A stretch of DNA of 64,000 nt, taken from contig WOFQ01000001.1 of assembly GCA_012184525.1 (NCBI GenBank), positions 434,001 through 498,000 of the forward strand, written 5' to 3'. The stretch comes from Xenoacremonium recifei (Eukaryota; Ascomycota; Sordariomycetes; Hypocreales; Nectriaceae). The notes under the pieces are model-generated. The model did not search any database. It was not told where the DNA came from and saw nothing but the letters and a program-made list of their open reading frames with translations. The translations under genes and the position numbers were made by a program. This document shows positions 43,760 to 56,710 of this stretch, one piece after another (the stretch's first letter is position 1; every line of letters begins with the position of its first letter).

Positions 43760-44748
43760 CTTGGTAGACTTCGCAGGTCTGACGGGCGTCGTGTCTGCCC
43801 AGTAGTATTGGCTCAGATCCCACCTCCAATGGCTTGGAAGAAGACCAAATGAGATTTCTCCGAAGCTATTCTCGATAAAGCAATAAGCAAAGTAATGAGA
43901 TGATTGCACAAAGGTCAAATGAATGACACTTACAGGGCCAGTATACAGATAGTGAAGACAATGCGCGGGCCTTGTTCAGATCTTCCTCCAACGTGCTGGA
44001 ATAGTTTAAACCAGACATAGCCTGCCGCCAAGAAACCGCCCAAAGCAGCGACTAGATGAGGTTGCCGAGCCAGTTTGTAGGAAGGAAAATTAAAATAAAG
44101 CTCAGAGGCCACAGCAGTTGAACATGTGACATGTAATAGAGCCCCGGATTTGGTGTAAATCATCACGTCTCCTTTCTTCCTATTAAGAACAGCCGGCGAA
44201 AAGCTCTCGACATCGTCTTGCTCCCACTGAGCGACATATCCGTTCAGGCTGTTAAATAAACCCAGTGCGAGTATTAGAGTAGCACTCCAGTTGTCTCCGT
44301 GCAAAAGGCTCACTCCAATAGCAACTAAGAAGAGCAGGAAACCAAAAACTGTGAAGGCTTTCATGCCATCTGAAAGTCTTGGCACGAGGGGCTGAGGTTG
44401 AGCGCTCATGCCGTCGGTTGGGGAACGATTGACTCTGCAAATATGAATTGACGTGTATGTCTTTTCTTTGAGATTCTCCAAGGGATGAATGGCGTTAGCC
44501 AAAGGACTTATAGTGCCCGTCATCACGACGCCGTCAGTCCCCAAAGCAACTACTTTGGCCGCTTTGTCGAGGCGGTCTTGAGGTTGGTAGCTGATCCATT
44601 CTCGAATCTGGGACATAGAAATCCGTGGCAGGAAGCAGAGTTTGGAGCATGCGACATGTGCGAGGTTGCCATGAGACTGCTGGATGAGGGTGCGGAACAG
44701 CACCCCTCCTTTGGAGGTGTACGCGTCGTAAAGGAGCGCGGCGCTCAT
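42019..44748 (-). CDS. Multi-span membrane protein of unknown function
   Basis: Exons are 44748..43934, 43865..43181, 43128..42556 and 42504..42019, giving 852 residues. Junctions restore good protein sequence: CILAL-FGEISFG, YSMDL-KDLRRARYYCD and RFYR-FHSFLQRQNG. The N-terminal part has two or more spans (AFTVFGFLLFLVAIGVSLL and ATLILALGLFNSL), then LVAALGGFLAAGYVWFKLF. The centre is soluble and contains a poly-Thr tract from a microsatellite. The last exon ends with two spans (VWVIFIPVLVLSAATLGGTL and VASSIGTLVINVAVSLLMF). The layout resembles large uncharacterised fungal membrane proteins; I cannot assign a family. A further upstream exon cannot be ruled out. Confidence 0.78.
43722..43759. 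repeat. TTG microsatellite encoding a Thr tract
   Basis: About twelve consecutive TTG units on the + strand. Read on the minus strand inside the membrane protein exon they encode twelve threonines flanked by Lys. Length is likely to vary between strains without shifting the frame. Confidence 0.9.
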
Positions 44749-45237
44749 CGTGAAGAGAACCGTTGACTATCTCACATTCAGGTAATATCAATGGGAGCTT
44801 TAGGGTCATCTCCAAAGGACTCTCGGCCCTTATCGTTGTTGACACTTTTCGCGGAATGATTGTTGAGTCAAGTTGAGAATGAGGCTGTGCTGTGATTGTC
44901 GAGATAGCCGCCCGCCGGTGGCGCGGTACATCCCTGCTGCAGCTGAAATCCTCCGGCCTCGTGAGTGGCTAAAACAACGAAAACGCCTCGCCCTTTTAAA
45001 TGGATTTACTCCGCACTGGTCGATCCCATGATTTTCCAGGGTGACAGTTGTGGTTCAATGCAGAACTCGCTGGAAGTCGGTTCGGCTCTGCGTTCTCATT
45101 TCTACCCAAGTACTGATCCCGTGAAGGCATTTTACGGGCACAGGGGGTTTTTAAGCAAGGAATAAAATATTTTGTCATTTTAGTCTCACCGATTTCTGAC
45201 TTAGACGTACTCATGTTGCTAAAGTACAAGCATCGTC
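44749..45237. other. Intergenic region
   Basis: About 490 bp between two minus-strand genes: promoter of the membrane protein and terminator of the phospholipase. Nothing further seen. Confidence 0.5.
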
Positions 45238-47246
45238 CTAGTTATTGTACGTAACACTGTAAAGGCTGAAGTATGATGCCCCGCGAGAAGTGAAGCTAAC
45301 CTGGCCCTTCGAAGAAATAGTTACATACTCACCATTGTGGTTGCGGAGCGAATATCCCTTGCCGGCAGTGAAAGTAACGGTGAAGATATCCCCTGTCTCC
45401 TGGCGTCGGCTCCGAGATCCCGAAAGCGTGCCGGTGCTTGTAATATAACGTCCGTTCTGAGCTGAACTGAAACTGAACTTGTTGCCGCCCTCCTGCTGAA
45501 CGTGAGCGACCCAACGCTGAGACTTGCTGTCGTGCGTATTAGTGGCACGCGAAGCAGTCAAGCGGGAGCCGTTGGAGTTTCCGGATACAGACAGGGCGTA
45601 GCCGTTCATCTCAAAGACGAGATAGCGTCCCTCAGTCAAGCTGCCACGAACTGACTTGAAGCCCTGTTCAGAAAGGGAAGACTCCTTTCCAGGAGCCACA
45701 GAGCCTTCAGCACCGTCATACGGCACCGCAGGTCGCTGGGTGGGATAAGTAGCTTCACAATAGTCTGAGCCATCGTAGTTACCGTCCGAATCAGTGTGAG
45801 GAGTTGTGCCAGTCGGAAGATCAGGCAGGCTGAGGTCAGGATGGGCAAAGTCAAACGCCGAAACGAGGTTCGACATGTGTGTTCGTCTCCAGGGCTCCAT
45901 GTCTGGAGTCTGGATCTTCTTTCCACGAGCTGCCTGCCACTCTTCTAGGAACAGGAGCTGAGAGTTGTGGTCGGCATGCTCAGTAAACACGTTACCGCCA
46001 CGGGTCCAGGGTGAGACGATGGTGAAAGGAACGCGGAAGCCAGGGCCAGTGAAGACGTCGCCCAGATCGCTCCATGGGTCAGTCATCCACTCGCCAGGAG
46101 TATCCTTTGGCGAGTGGTAGGGGACAACATGGTCGCCAAAGCCACCCGTCTCGTCATACGAAATGATGAGGGCAGTTCGGCTATACTTGGGTGACGACAT
46201 CACCGCTTCCACAACCTGGCGCTGAAGCCAGGCACCATCTCGAGGAGCATATGGAGGATGCTCTGACAGCTGAGTAGGGCCAATGATGTATGAGAGCTCG
46301 GGAAGTTCTCCCTTGGAGGCTTGTTCATAGAAAGTGTCAAGGGTGAGGCCTGCGAAACCCTTCTCGTACAGGTCAGAGCCATTCTTGGCATCTTGGAACT
46401 GACCAAACCAAGCCAATGGGTTATCGTCAAAGTTGTCGGCGTCCTGGTACACCTGCCACGAAACGCCAGCATCCTCGAAAGCCTCAGGCATGGTCTTCCA
46501 AGTGAGCGGATAGCAATCGAGGTTGTTAGCCTCGCATCCAGGTGTCTCATAGTTGTCGATGTAGGGGCTTCCGCCTGTAACATTGATGTTTCCAGACACC
46601 CAGGTCACTCGGTTAGGGTTAGTTGATGCAATAACTCCTTCCTGGTACATGTCACCAATCAACCAAGCATCGTTAATGGCATAGTGGACGGGCAGGTCGC
46701 TACGCTTAAAGTGACTCCAGCTCCACGGGGTATTGTTGACGGCCCAATGACTGTTCAGACCATCATTGTAAGCCAGATGGTTGGATGACCAACCATTATC
46801 TCCTCCCACCATACACTATTATTTCATTGACAATCAGCATCGGTATACCTCATGTGGAGCATTGATATTACCTGCGTGGCGTTTAGCCAGTCGCCGCCGA
46901 GATAGTTGATGTACCACGGGTTCAAGAAGGAGGCATTCGCCGACAGGGACGAGTCGACGACTTGCTGCCACACGGCAGTGTCACCGTTGTATTGCACATT
47001 CGGGTCTGAGAAACCTCGGACGCCGGCCATGGTACCATAGTAGTGATCAAAGGCCCGATTCTCTGAGATTGGGTCACATCAGTTGAACGATTCCTCTCCA
47101 CTTTCTGGTCATGTCTGGCTGATCAAACGCCTACCTTGCATGAAAAGAACGACATGGTCAATGTCGGCAAGGGAGTCACCATAAGCTACACTCGAAAGCC
47201 CCAGCGCAACAGCGCCGAGAGCTAGCACGCGAGCCTGAACCGACAT
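45238..47246 (-). CDS. Secreted phospholipase C (phosphoesterase family)
   Basis: It cleaves phospholipid head groups outside the cell. Exons are 47246..47135, 47062..46872 and 46815..45238, giving 626 residues. The start MSVQARVLALGAVALGLSSV is a signal peptide. The family's opening block is rebuilt across the first splice: DHVVLFMQ-ENRAFDHYYGTM. Further marks are NDAWLIGDMYQEG, SYIIGPTQLSEHPPYAPRDG, ISYDETGGFGDHVVPY and HNSQLLFLEEW. Residues from about 480 form a C-terminal beta-rich region like the DUF756-type domain of bacterial non-haemolytic phospholipase C (LTEGRYLVFEMNGYALSVSG). Substrate preference is not evident. Confidence 0.93.
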
Positions 47247-48044
47247 GATGGATTGTCAATGATAGGGAGCAGATCAAATCTCTTCGGACGAATTGGCCGA
47301 ACGGGAAAGCCGATCTACATATACCTGGAAGAATCTACGACAGGCTTATAGGCCTCCCAGATCTCCGCAACTACATACAAACGATACATTAGGTATAACA
47401 CGCCCGCATTTTATTACGGAGAACAATTGCGGAAACTTGGCGCCAAAGAGAGGATAAGAGCTCCCTCAGTTCACAAGAACCAGTGTGTAGACGCAATTGT
47501 CTAACTCATATGTTTGACCGAGGCTCAATAAGTTCCCGTGTTTTCCAGTAGCTTAAAGAGGCAAGTAACAGGATCGTACCAAAATCGATGCAGTTTCATC
47601 CCTGCGAATCGCACACGTGGAAGCACGACCTTCTTGAAAGAGCCGGGATGCTCGGCAGATATTGGGCCCCATAGCGAATCACACCTCAAGAGGTGAACAC
47701 ATGGGGATTTCGTGCAAGCTAGACGAAGCAGCAAAAGCTACCGAAACGTTACGCTTTTAATGGGTCAAGGATTGGAGCTTGACGACCCGTCGTCCGATTC
47801 TGAAACGCTGACCACAGAGGAGCCAGCAATTTGTAATTTCGCTCAGCTACACGTGCTGGCCAGATAGATCCACGGCCGAGAGATCGGCAAACAGGATTCG
47901 AAATTCCCTGCTAGTCAATCATCAAGGCCCACCGCGATGCCCCTCCATCTCCCCAGCTTCTTCAGACCTGCTGTTTCCCATGAGTGAAATTGAGTCCCAG
48001 ATTCATCTCCGACTATCTCTCAGAATCATGACCTAGTCCTGGCC
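47247..48044. other. Divergent promoter region of phospholipase C and multicopper oxidase
   Basis: About 800 bp with no recognised gene. Only short frames are present. One AGATAG (HGATAR type) near 47861 is too short to call as a site. Confidence 0.5.
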
Positions 48045-50229
48045 ATGCGTTCGAGCTCCTCTGTGCAGGCTGGGCTTAGGACACCAACAACATGTCCTGA
48101 AGCGGGTTTATCTAGACAGTGCCGGCGAGTTGGCAGGTGTCGTCGTTTGGTGTTGTTGCCATTTCTGTTAGGTCTCTTCTTTTCACTATCGGTTCTCACC
48201 CTTCTTTGGGCAATGGGACTATGGCCATCCCAGTGGTTGACCACATCGACTTTCGGCAATTCTCATGATGCCTCACATGAAGTACCCATCAATACTGATG
48301 GGTCAGCAAATGTCCATGATCTGGATATGGGTCTTCTTCACCCAGAACAACACATTTACAGAGACAAGACGACCATACAAGCAGAATGGAATGTGACTCT
48401 GGGAATGAGGAAACCTGATGGAGTATGGAAGGCAGTTTACCTTGTCAACGGTTAGTTCTCACGATTAATAACGCTGAACCCTACCGCATTGACTTTGAAA
48501 AGGAGAGTTCCCTGGTCCGACGATCGAGGCCCGTTCTGGCGACAGATTGCTTATCAAGGTAAACAACGGTCTTGAAGCTGACGGGATCTCGATTCATTGG
48601 CATGGCTTGAAAATGATGGGCCAGAACGCCTTTGACGGTGTCTCTGGAGTAACTCAATGTCCAATTCCACCGGATGCGTCATTTGAGTATTCTGTGGTAA
48701 TTGGTGACCAGGAGTCTGGCACATTTTGGTGGCATGGCCATTCAAATCTTCACCGTGGTGACGGGCTCTATGGAGGGTTGGTCATTCATAAGCCCGCACA
48801 ACAGGATGAGAAACTTGGTACGAAACTTGACACAAAGTCTCCCTCACGGCAAGAGATGGAATATGGCCAGGACGAAGAACGGTTGCTCTTAATTGGTGAT
48901 TGGTACCACAGAAGTGCGTTGGAGGTCATGGAGTGGTATCAAAGCCCCAGATCGTTTGCCAAAGAGCCGGTGCCAGATTCGATGTTGATCAATGGCCGTG
49001 GACATTTCGACTGCTCCGATGTTCAGCCCGGAAGGCCTGTTAATTGTACGACAAGCGTTGACGACATGCGGCACCCTATCTTTGGAAACACCAAGTCGAG
49101 CAGTAAATGCACGCGACTAAGAATTGTGAACGTTGGAAGCTTGGCAGGCTTCTCTGTCGCGATACCGGGGATGATCATCGAACCTGTCGAAGTTGATGGA
49201 GGAAACAGAGTACATTATGAGGGGTCTCTGAAAGATTCTGTGGGCATATTGTACCCTGGTGAAAGAGTCGACGTGCTCCTAAGTAGCAACTTAGGTGAAA
49301 GTGCAGCACAATCTCCGTTCACGCAAAACCAGTTTTTGGTCAATTTCGATAAGGAGTGAGTATATATAGACCGCGAGAGAGAGAGCCCTTCTTTGAGAAT
49401 ATCAACTGACAACGATAGAAACTTCCAGAGCCTCAGCATGCCTTTGGGGCACACTCAGATATTTGCACTATTTGCAACGCATGACCGCACTGACATGGCC
49501 ACAAAGGATAAAGTGGTCTTCTCCGATGAAGGAATAGACCTTTCGCAACTCAAGAGCAAAGAAGAAGCTTTATTCATCACTCAAGAAGGTCAACACCTCT
49601 CGTTGGTCGTCTACGCAAAAACACAACTTCTAGCGCACAAGAACAACCTGCCTTTAGGATTTATCAACAACACGAGTTGGGAACCGCAAGCTCGGCCTCT
49701 CATTTCAGAAGATCGGTCAGAATGGGAAGATTCTCAGTTCGCTCCATTTGTTCCCCTCAGTGCATCAACAAAATTGTCATCGACATCATCGAATACGGAC
49801 ATCGACGGCACTCGGCACTTCTGGGTCGACATGACGATCAACAATCTTGACGACGGTTCACACCCTTTTCATTTGCATGGTTATAGTTTCTACGTCCTGT
49901 CGACTTATCGAGCTGATCGACTTGGCGGTTGGGGCAGTTTCAACCCATTCTCAAATGATGAACCTCCATCTGGATGGGATCTCGAGCGGCCACTGTTGAA
50001 AGACACCGTGGCAGTCCCTCGTCGAGGCCATATAGTGATACGGTTCCTGGCAGATAATCCTGGGATATGGATGCTTCACTGCCACATGCTTATCCACCAA
50101 CAAACGGGTTTGGGCATGATGATACACGTCGGAGCCGCAGAGTATGGTATCAGCGGTGACGCTACTCTGTATAACGAAAAGCACAGAGCTTTATGTACAA
50201 ATTCAGAACTTTCGTCAAATGATGGTTAG
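48045..50229 (+). CDS. Membrane-anchored multicopper oxidase (laccase/ferroxidase-like)
   Basis: It oxidises phenols or metal ions while reducing oxygen to water. Exons are 48045..48450, 48503..49355 and 49419..50229, giving 689 residues. An N-terminal basic stretch and one span (LVLLPFLLGLFFSLSVLTLL, about 35-55) look like a signal anchor, with the catalytic domain outside. All four copper motifs are present: HWHG (about 167), HGHS (212), HPFHLHG (567) and HCHMLIH (640). The axial position after the last motif is GLGMMIHV. The splices restore LVNG-EFPGPTIEARSGD and FDKE-NFQSLSMP. Unlike yeast Fet3 the anchor is N-terminal, so ferroxidase function is uncertain. The PDR-type ABC gene follows on the same strand, 489 bp away. 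Confidence 0.93.
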
Positions 50230-50718
50230 GCAGACTTTAGCGCAGCAAGGTAGAAAATGAGATGACAAGGCGTCTTTAAAGTTCATAAATCAAAGAGAAT
50301 CTTTGGTACAAAGGGTTTCGTCCGTCTTGACCAAAGGTGTGTCCAGGTAGTTTCTCGGATTTCCTTCGGGAGCCTGCGAAGTGGGAGAGCGGGTATAAGC
50401 CTGTTCCTGTTGGCCAATAAGAGGTGGTCTTTATGTCCGAGACGAATCTGTACGCTCAGGGGACGGGCTTATACCCGCTTCGGAAATTTCGTCAGTGTCG
50501 TTGTATATTTTCGGCCGAGAAAAGAAACCAGAATTTCCGAATAGAAGAAATATTAAATATGAAATCTTTCGATCATTCTTTCGTGAGCTTTTGTCCATGC
50601 TTCGTTGGGTTCTCTGGTTTCAATTATTCACCAGCCTTTGCTCTACTCGCTTGGCTTTGCATTTTGAACTTAACAACATTTTGCCACCAATTGGCAGGGG
50701 GATCCATCACTTACAACA
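50230..50718. other. Region between multicopper oxidase and ABC transporter
   Basis: About 490 bp holding the inverted repeat described separately and the ABC promoter. Open frames on the + strand here are short and in the 5' leader of the ABC gene. Confidence 0.5.
50388..50479. repeat. 14-bp inverted repeat in the ABC transporter promoter
   Basis: AGCGGGTATAAGCC at 50388-50401 is matched in reverse by GGCTTATACCCGCT at 50466-50479, with 64 bp between the arms. The arms lie about 320 and 240 bp before the ABC start codon. They could be paired sites for a dimeric regulator. Confidence 0.6.
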
Positions 50719-53700
50719 ATGGTGGTGCTACCGGTACAAGGCGCTGGAAACACCAGTATCGAAGACTCGGGACTGCCGTTGTCGGACTTGACTTATCACG
50801 GGAAGACCTCAGTTGAAAGAGACGCTGAAGATACGACGTCCATCGATAGTCGGCATGCTACCGTCCAAGCCCTTGCCCGCGAATTCTCACGAATCGAATC
50901 TCATACATCCGATACCAGGCCTCTTTTTGGTAGTAACGATCCAGACTCTCCCTTGAACCCATGTGGTAGCAAGTTCAACGCTCAAACCTGGGCCAAGAAT
51001 GTTGCTAGAACCGCCTCGAAACAAGGACAGGGCTTTCGTCAAGTTGGCCTCTGCTTTCAAGACCTGAACGTCTTTGGCTATGGAACCCCGACCGACTTCC
51101 AGAAGACGGTAGCCAATATCTGGTTGGCCTTACCTGGAATGGCGGCTCGACGCTTGTTGCCCAAGTCTAGCACGTCAGGACAGAAGCGGGTCGATATCTT
51201 ACAAGACTTCACCGGACTCATCCGCCCGGGCGAGATGTGTGCAGTTCTAGGCCCTCCTGGATCTGGCTGCTCGACCTTTCTCAAGACCATCTCGGGCGAT
51301 CGCAACGGTATCTATGTTGATAAAAAGTCCTATTTCAACTATCACGGCATCTCCGATGAGGATATGCACTCAGCGCACCGGGGCGATGCCATCTATACTG
51401 CTGAGATTGATGTCCACTTCCCCATGTTGACAGTCAACGAAACTCTCACATTTGCTGCCCGAGCTCGCTGTCAGAGAGAGCTGCCTGAGGGAATCACTCG
51501 AAATGAGTAAGTTTCTCCCTCCTGTGTATTCCCGTCAGTATAGTACTGAACAAGAATGTCCCAGATATTGCGACCACCTTCGAGACGTTGTTATGGCCAT
51601 GTACGGCATCAGTCACACAAGTAATACCCGTGTGGGAAACGACTTCGTGAGAGGTGTTTCCGGCGGAGAACGAAAACGAGTCAGCATTGCCGAAGCAACG
51701 TTAGCGAATGCGCCCTTCCAATGTTGGGACAAGTAAGATACCATCCACAAGAAACATATTTGTATCATCACTAACTTCCATGTAGCTCAACCCGCGGCTT
51801 AGACTCAGCCAATGCAATCGAGTTTTGCAAGACTCTCCGGCTCCAATCGCAGTTATTCGGCCAAACCTGCGCCGTGTCCATGTATCAAGCCCCTCAGAGT
51901 GCTTATGACCTCTTCGACAAGGTTCTTGTTCTGTATGAAGGCCGTCAGATCTACTTCGGGTCCGCGTCTCGGGCTAAAGACTACTTCAACAATCTGGGTT
52001 TCGAGTGTCCAGCGCGTCAGACAACACCCGACTTTCTTACGTCTATGACATTCCCAGCTGAGCGGGTGACGCGCTCCGGATGTACTCCTCCGCGCACTTC
52101 GGAGGAGTTTGCTGCGGCTTGGACTTCGAGTTCTGAGTACAAAGCACTGCTTTCTGAAATAGAAGAGTACAAGTCGCGACATGTCATCGGAAGTGAGGAT
52201 GCCCAGACGTATCTCCATTTAAAGAAGGCACATCAGGCCAAAAGCCAGAAACTTAGTTCCCCATTCATCCTCACATACTCACAGCAGGTGAAACTTTGTC
52301 TCTGGCGAGCATGGAGACGATTCCTGGCAGCCCCGGGGGCTTCCATCTTTATGATGGTTGGAGCCGCTGTGATGGCGCTCATTATGTCCTCTCTGTACTA
52401 CAATATGCAGGAGACAACTTCAACATTCAAGGGCAGGGCCGTTGTTCTTTTCATGGCCATTCTTTTCAACGCATTTGCGTCGATTCTTGAAATTATGACA
52501 CTTTATGCGGAACGCCCCATCGTGGAGAAGCAAGCCCGTTATGCATTCTACCACCCTTCTGCTGATGCCTACGCTTCCGTCTTAGTCGACTTGCCGATGA
52601 AAATTACAGCCGCGGTTGGTTTCAACCTCGTCTTCTACTTCATGGCCAATCTAAATCGGCATCCCGGAAACTTCTTTTTCTACTTCCTTGTCGTCTTTCT
52701 GACTACTCTGGCGATGTCGGCTATTTTCAGGTTCATGTGAGTCATCTAGTCTAAGAACAAATAAGTTCCGATGGTTAACAGGGATTAGCGCTGCGGTCTC
52801 TCGTTCAGCAACCCAGGCCATGGCCCCAGCTTCCATCATGATGCTCGCTCTACTCATCGTGACGGGCTTTGTTGTCCCGATTCGTTATATGCTCTCCTGG
52901 TGTCGGTGGATTAACTACTTGAACCCGGTCGCCTATGGCTATGAGTCTTTGATGGTGAACGAGTACAGCGGCCGCAACTTTACCTGTTCTGATTACATCC
53001 CAAGCTACGGAACTCCAGGTACAATGAATGTTGCATGCGATGCTGTCGGAGGTTTGCCTGGTCAAGCTTTCGTAAACGGTGACGCCTACATCAATTCAGC
53101 CTACAGCTACGAATCAGCTCACAAGTGGCGCAATGTAGGCATTATCATTGCCATGGTCATATTCAATTACTTGGTGTACTTTTTAGCTACCGATTTCGTC
53201 ACCGCAAAGAAATCCAAGGGAGAGATTCTCGTCTTTCGTCGAGGCTATGCGCCAAAACGATTCAACAAGAGCCACGACATGGAATCTTCCGTTCCTAGCC
53301 CCGTGGAGGCCATTCTTCAGAAACCCAATAACGGATACAATGAGGGCAACATGAAGAATTTCCAAGGATCTACAAGCGTCTTTCACTGGAGTAACGTTTG
53401 CTATGACATAAAGATCAAGGGAAAGCCTCGACGTATTTTGGACAACGTTGATGGCTGGGTCAAGCCTGGTACTCTAACGGCTCTTATGGGCGTCTCGGGG
53501 GCTGGCAAAACTACACTATTGGACTGTTTAGCAGACCGACGTGGAGGCATTGGCATTCTCACCGGCGAGATGTTGGTAGATGGGAAACTTCGTGACGAGA
53601 GCTTTCAACGGAAGACTGGTTACGCGCAACAGCAGGATTTACATCTTGACACGAGTACCGTTCGGGAGGTACGTAAAGGCTTTATCGGGGTTTCTCGTTC

Positions 53701-55480
53701 ACAGTTCACCCTTACCTAGTCCATGATTTTCGATCCTTCTTTGTCAGTCCGTCATAGGATTTGAGTACTAACAGATATGCAGGCCTTGAATTTCTCGGCT
53801 CTTCTTCGACAACCGGGTCACATCCCGAACGCAGAGAAACTAGCCTACGTGGATGAAGTCATTGAGCTACTTGATATGCAAGAGTGGGCTGACGTCGTAG
53901 TCGGTGTGCTTGGAGAAGGTCTCAATGTTGAGCAGCGAAAACGACTAACAATTGGGGTTGAGCTCGCTGCTAAACCGCCGCTTCTTCTATTTGTTGATGA
54001 GCCTACATCGGGCCTAGACTCACAGACCAGTTGGGCCATCCTCGATTTACTAGAAAAGTTATCCAAGGCCGGCCAGTCTATTCTCTGTACTATTCATCAA
54101 CCCTCTGCGATGTTGTTTCAACGATTTGACCGGCTCCTGTTTCTTGCTGAGGGAGGGAAAACTGTCTATTTTGGTAAGTAGTAGCCCTTGACCAGGACCT
54201 CTTCTTTTATCTAATTCCTTATAATAGGCGATGTCGGTGACAACTCTCAAACCCTCATCAACTATTTTGAGCAAAATGGTGCTATTGCTTGTCCACCAGG
54301 AGCCAACCCAGCAGAATGGATGCTAGAAGCCATTGGCGCTGCCCCTGGAAGCTCTTCAGATGTTGATTGGCATGAAGTCTGGCGAGCAAGTCCAGAGTAC
54401 GGACGCGTTCAAGAAGAGCTGAGTCGCCTGAGATCTGAAAGCACAGAGAAGGAAGGGTCCGAAAAGCTCCACGACCCGGGATACTATGAGGAGTTTGCGA
54501 CGCCACTATCGTTTCAATTTGTCACCGTTACTCGTCGGGTTTTCCAAAAGACCTGGAGGACCCCTTCTTATATCTACTCGAAACTTGCTCTTTGCATTTC
54601 GTCTAGCCTATTCATTGGGTTGGTCTTCTTGAACTCGCCTCTCAGCATGCAAGGCCTGCAAAACCAGATGTTTGCGATTTTCGAAATGTCGAGCATTGTC
54701 ACACAGCTGGTGAACCAACAGATGCCACAGTTTGTGATACAGCGCTCCCTCTACGAAGTCCGGGAAAGGCCTGCAAAGACATATAGTTGGAAGGTCTTTA
54801 TGCTCGCGCAGACAGTCGCTGAGATACCTTGGTACGTACTGGCTTCGGTCTTGATGTGGGCGATATTTTACTTTCCCGTGGGCTTCTACTCCAACGCTCA
54901 GGCGGCCGATCAGGGAACTGAAAGGGCTGTTCTGATGTGGCTGCTCTTCTTGGTCTGGCTTATTTGGGTGTCGACTTTCGCTCAACTTTGCATCTCCTTC
55001 GGCGATACAGCTGAAGACGGCGGAAACATGTCCAATTTCATGTTCACCTTGGCCTTCTTCTTCTGTGGCGTGCTAGCGACCCCCAAACAGATGCCCGGCT
55101 TCTGGATTTTCCTCTATCGGGCTTCACCGATGTCATATTTCATCTCGGCTACCCTTTCAACAGGCTTGGCCAATGTCAACGTGGAATGTGCAAGTAACGA
55201 GTTCACTAAATTCAGTCCACCAGATGGACAAACATGCGGTGAATACATGGCGGATTATATCGCAGACGCTGGTGGATATCTTCTGAACGACGACTCGACG
55301 AGCGAATGTCAATATTGTCCGATGAAGGAGACGAATGTTTACTTGAATAGTGTCAGCGCGGACTATGGCGACCGTTGGCGTAACTTCGGCATCTTGTGGG
55401 CATACGTCATTTTCAATATCGCTGCAGCGATGCTTCTTTACTGGGCAATAAGAATGCCCAAAGGCAAGAAGAGGGTGTAA
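50719..55480 (+). CDS. Full-size PDR-type ABC transporter (ABCG)
   Basis: An ATP-driven plasma membrane exporter of drugs, toxins or lipids. Exons are 50719..51506, 51565..51732, 51786..52736, 52789..53668, 53783..54173 and 54228..55480, giving 1476 residues. Layout is NBD-TMD-NBD-TMD. NBD1 has the degenerate Walker A GPPGSGCST (about 178) and signature VSGGERKRVSIAEA. NBD2 has canonical GVSGAGKTT (about 869), the altered signature LNVEQRKRLTIG and FVDEPTSGLDS. This asymmetry is normal for fungal PDR pumps. Each TMD has about six spans. At the third intron the acceptor GATTAG (ending 52788) is required; it gives FRF-IAAVSRSATQ. An AG eight bases earlier would stop translation at once. Substrates are unknown. 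Confidence 0.95.
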
Positions 55481-56710
55481 GCCGGCGTATGCGGCTATAT
55501 CTATCTCAATTTTCCTAGGTAATTTCGTCTTTTTCTGTTCTTAATTTCCCTTTTCTATCATGTACTATTATTAGACTAGATTGGAGCTGGATAATAGAAA
55601 TCTCGCCTCTTAAAACCATGGAGTGAGATGAGTTCCTCCGTCGATCATCGGACGGATCTTCAAGTACGGACCGACCCAATCCAATTTGAGGATTGAGCGA
55701 GATCTCTCAAGATTGGCTACTGCATCCCTTCGCCTACGAAACTATTTTCGTGGTAGCCGAGTTTTGATGATGAGAGGCTTGGAACCTTCTGCGCTCACTT
55801 CGTATCCGGCTGAACGGATTGAAGACTAACTTCGACGGTAGTCGCGCATTATGGAACCGACAATGACGATGCGATAAGCAGACCGTATCATACTAATGCA
55901 AGTAACAAATTTGCATGAAAAGAAAATCAACATGGAATCAAAACAAGGGTGAAGTACCAAGTGAACCAGGGCCCTGGGGGTACGAATCCTTCAAGAAGCT
56001 AAGGATGCACCTGAGAAGACCAGGGCAACTGTGGGTGGAAGAAGCAAAAAAAAATAATGTTTTCTTTTTCTCTTCCTTGCTTCTTCGATCGAGTCGCATG
56101 CACAAGACCTTGCGATCTTGCCGCATTCCGATCTCAGATCTATAATTGCCCCAGAAGCATGGATCTGGCTTCGAAACGCGACGGTGACAAATGATAGAAT
56201 GTCTCAAAGGCCGCAAGCTACACCATGGCCGATCCCCAGAAACCATAAAGATGTTCGGCCACCGACAGAAGAGTGCTTGCCGATTCATTGTATAGTTCCA
56301 ACAGCGACCGGGGCTGGGCACGATGGACGGCTAGAGCGCCACTAAAGAGGCCGCCGAAGGAAGATTAATGCAACACTTGCTGTGCTTTCTAACTCGTCTC
56401 GTTGTATGGCTTCTTGGCAGGCTGGCAAGAAATCCTACCGAGCTGTCAACCATGTGGCGGTATGGATGTTGAGTCAGTCGACTTCGGGAGTGACCTTTGG
56501 TGGTCGAACTAACAAGGCTTAATCTCACGATCGCGAAAGTACCAGGGGCTTAGTGATGGCTGTTTGACCATCGTATATTAGTCCTTTTTTCTTCAAATAG
56601 TAATCCAATAGTAGTAAATGTACAAGTATATGGTAGCAACTCAAAACGAGTGGCAGCAAATGTGGTATCGCAACTCTTTATATCCATACGCCGTCCGAAC
56701 AAACCCCCCT
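55481..56710. other. Intergenic region between convergent genes
   Basis: About 1.2 kb between the 3' ends of the ABC gene and the receptor gene. Short frames only, including a poly-A/T-rich stretch near 56046. No gene recognised. Confidence 0.5.
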
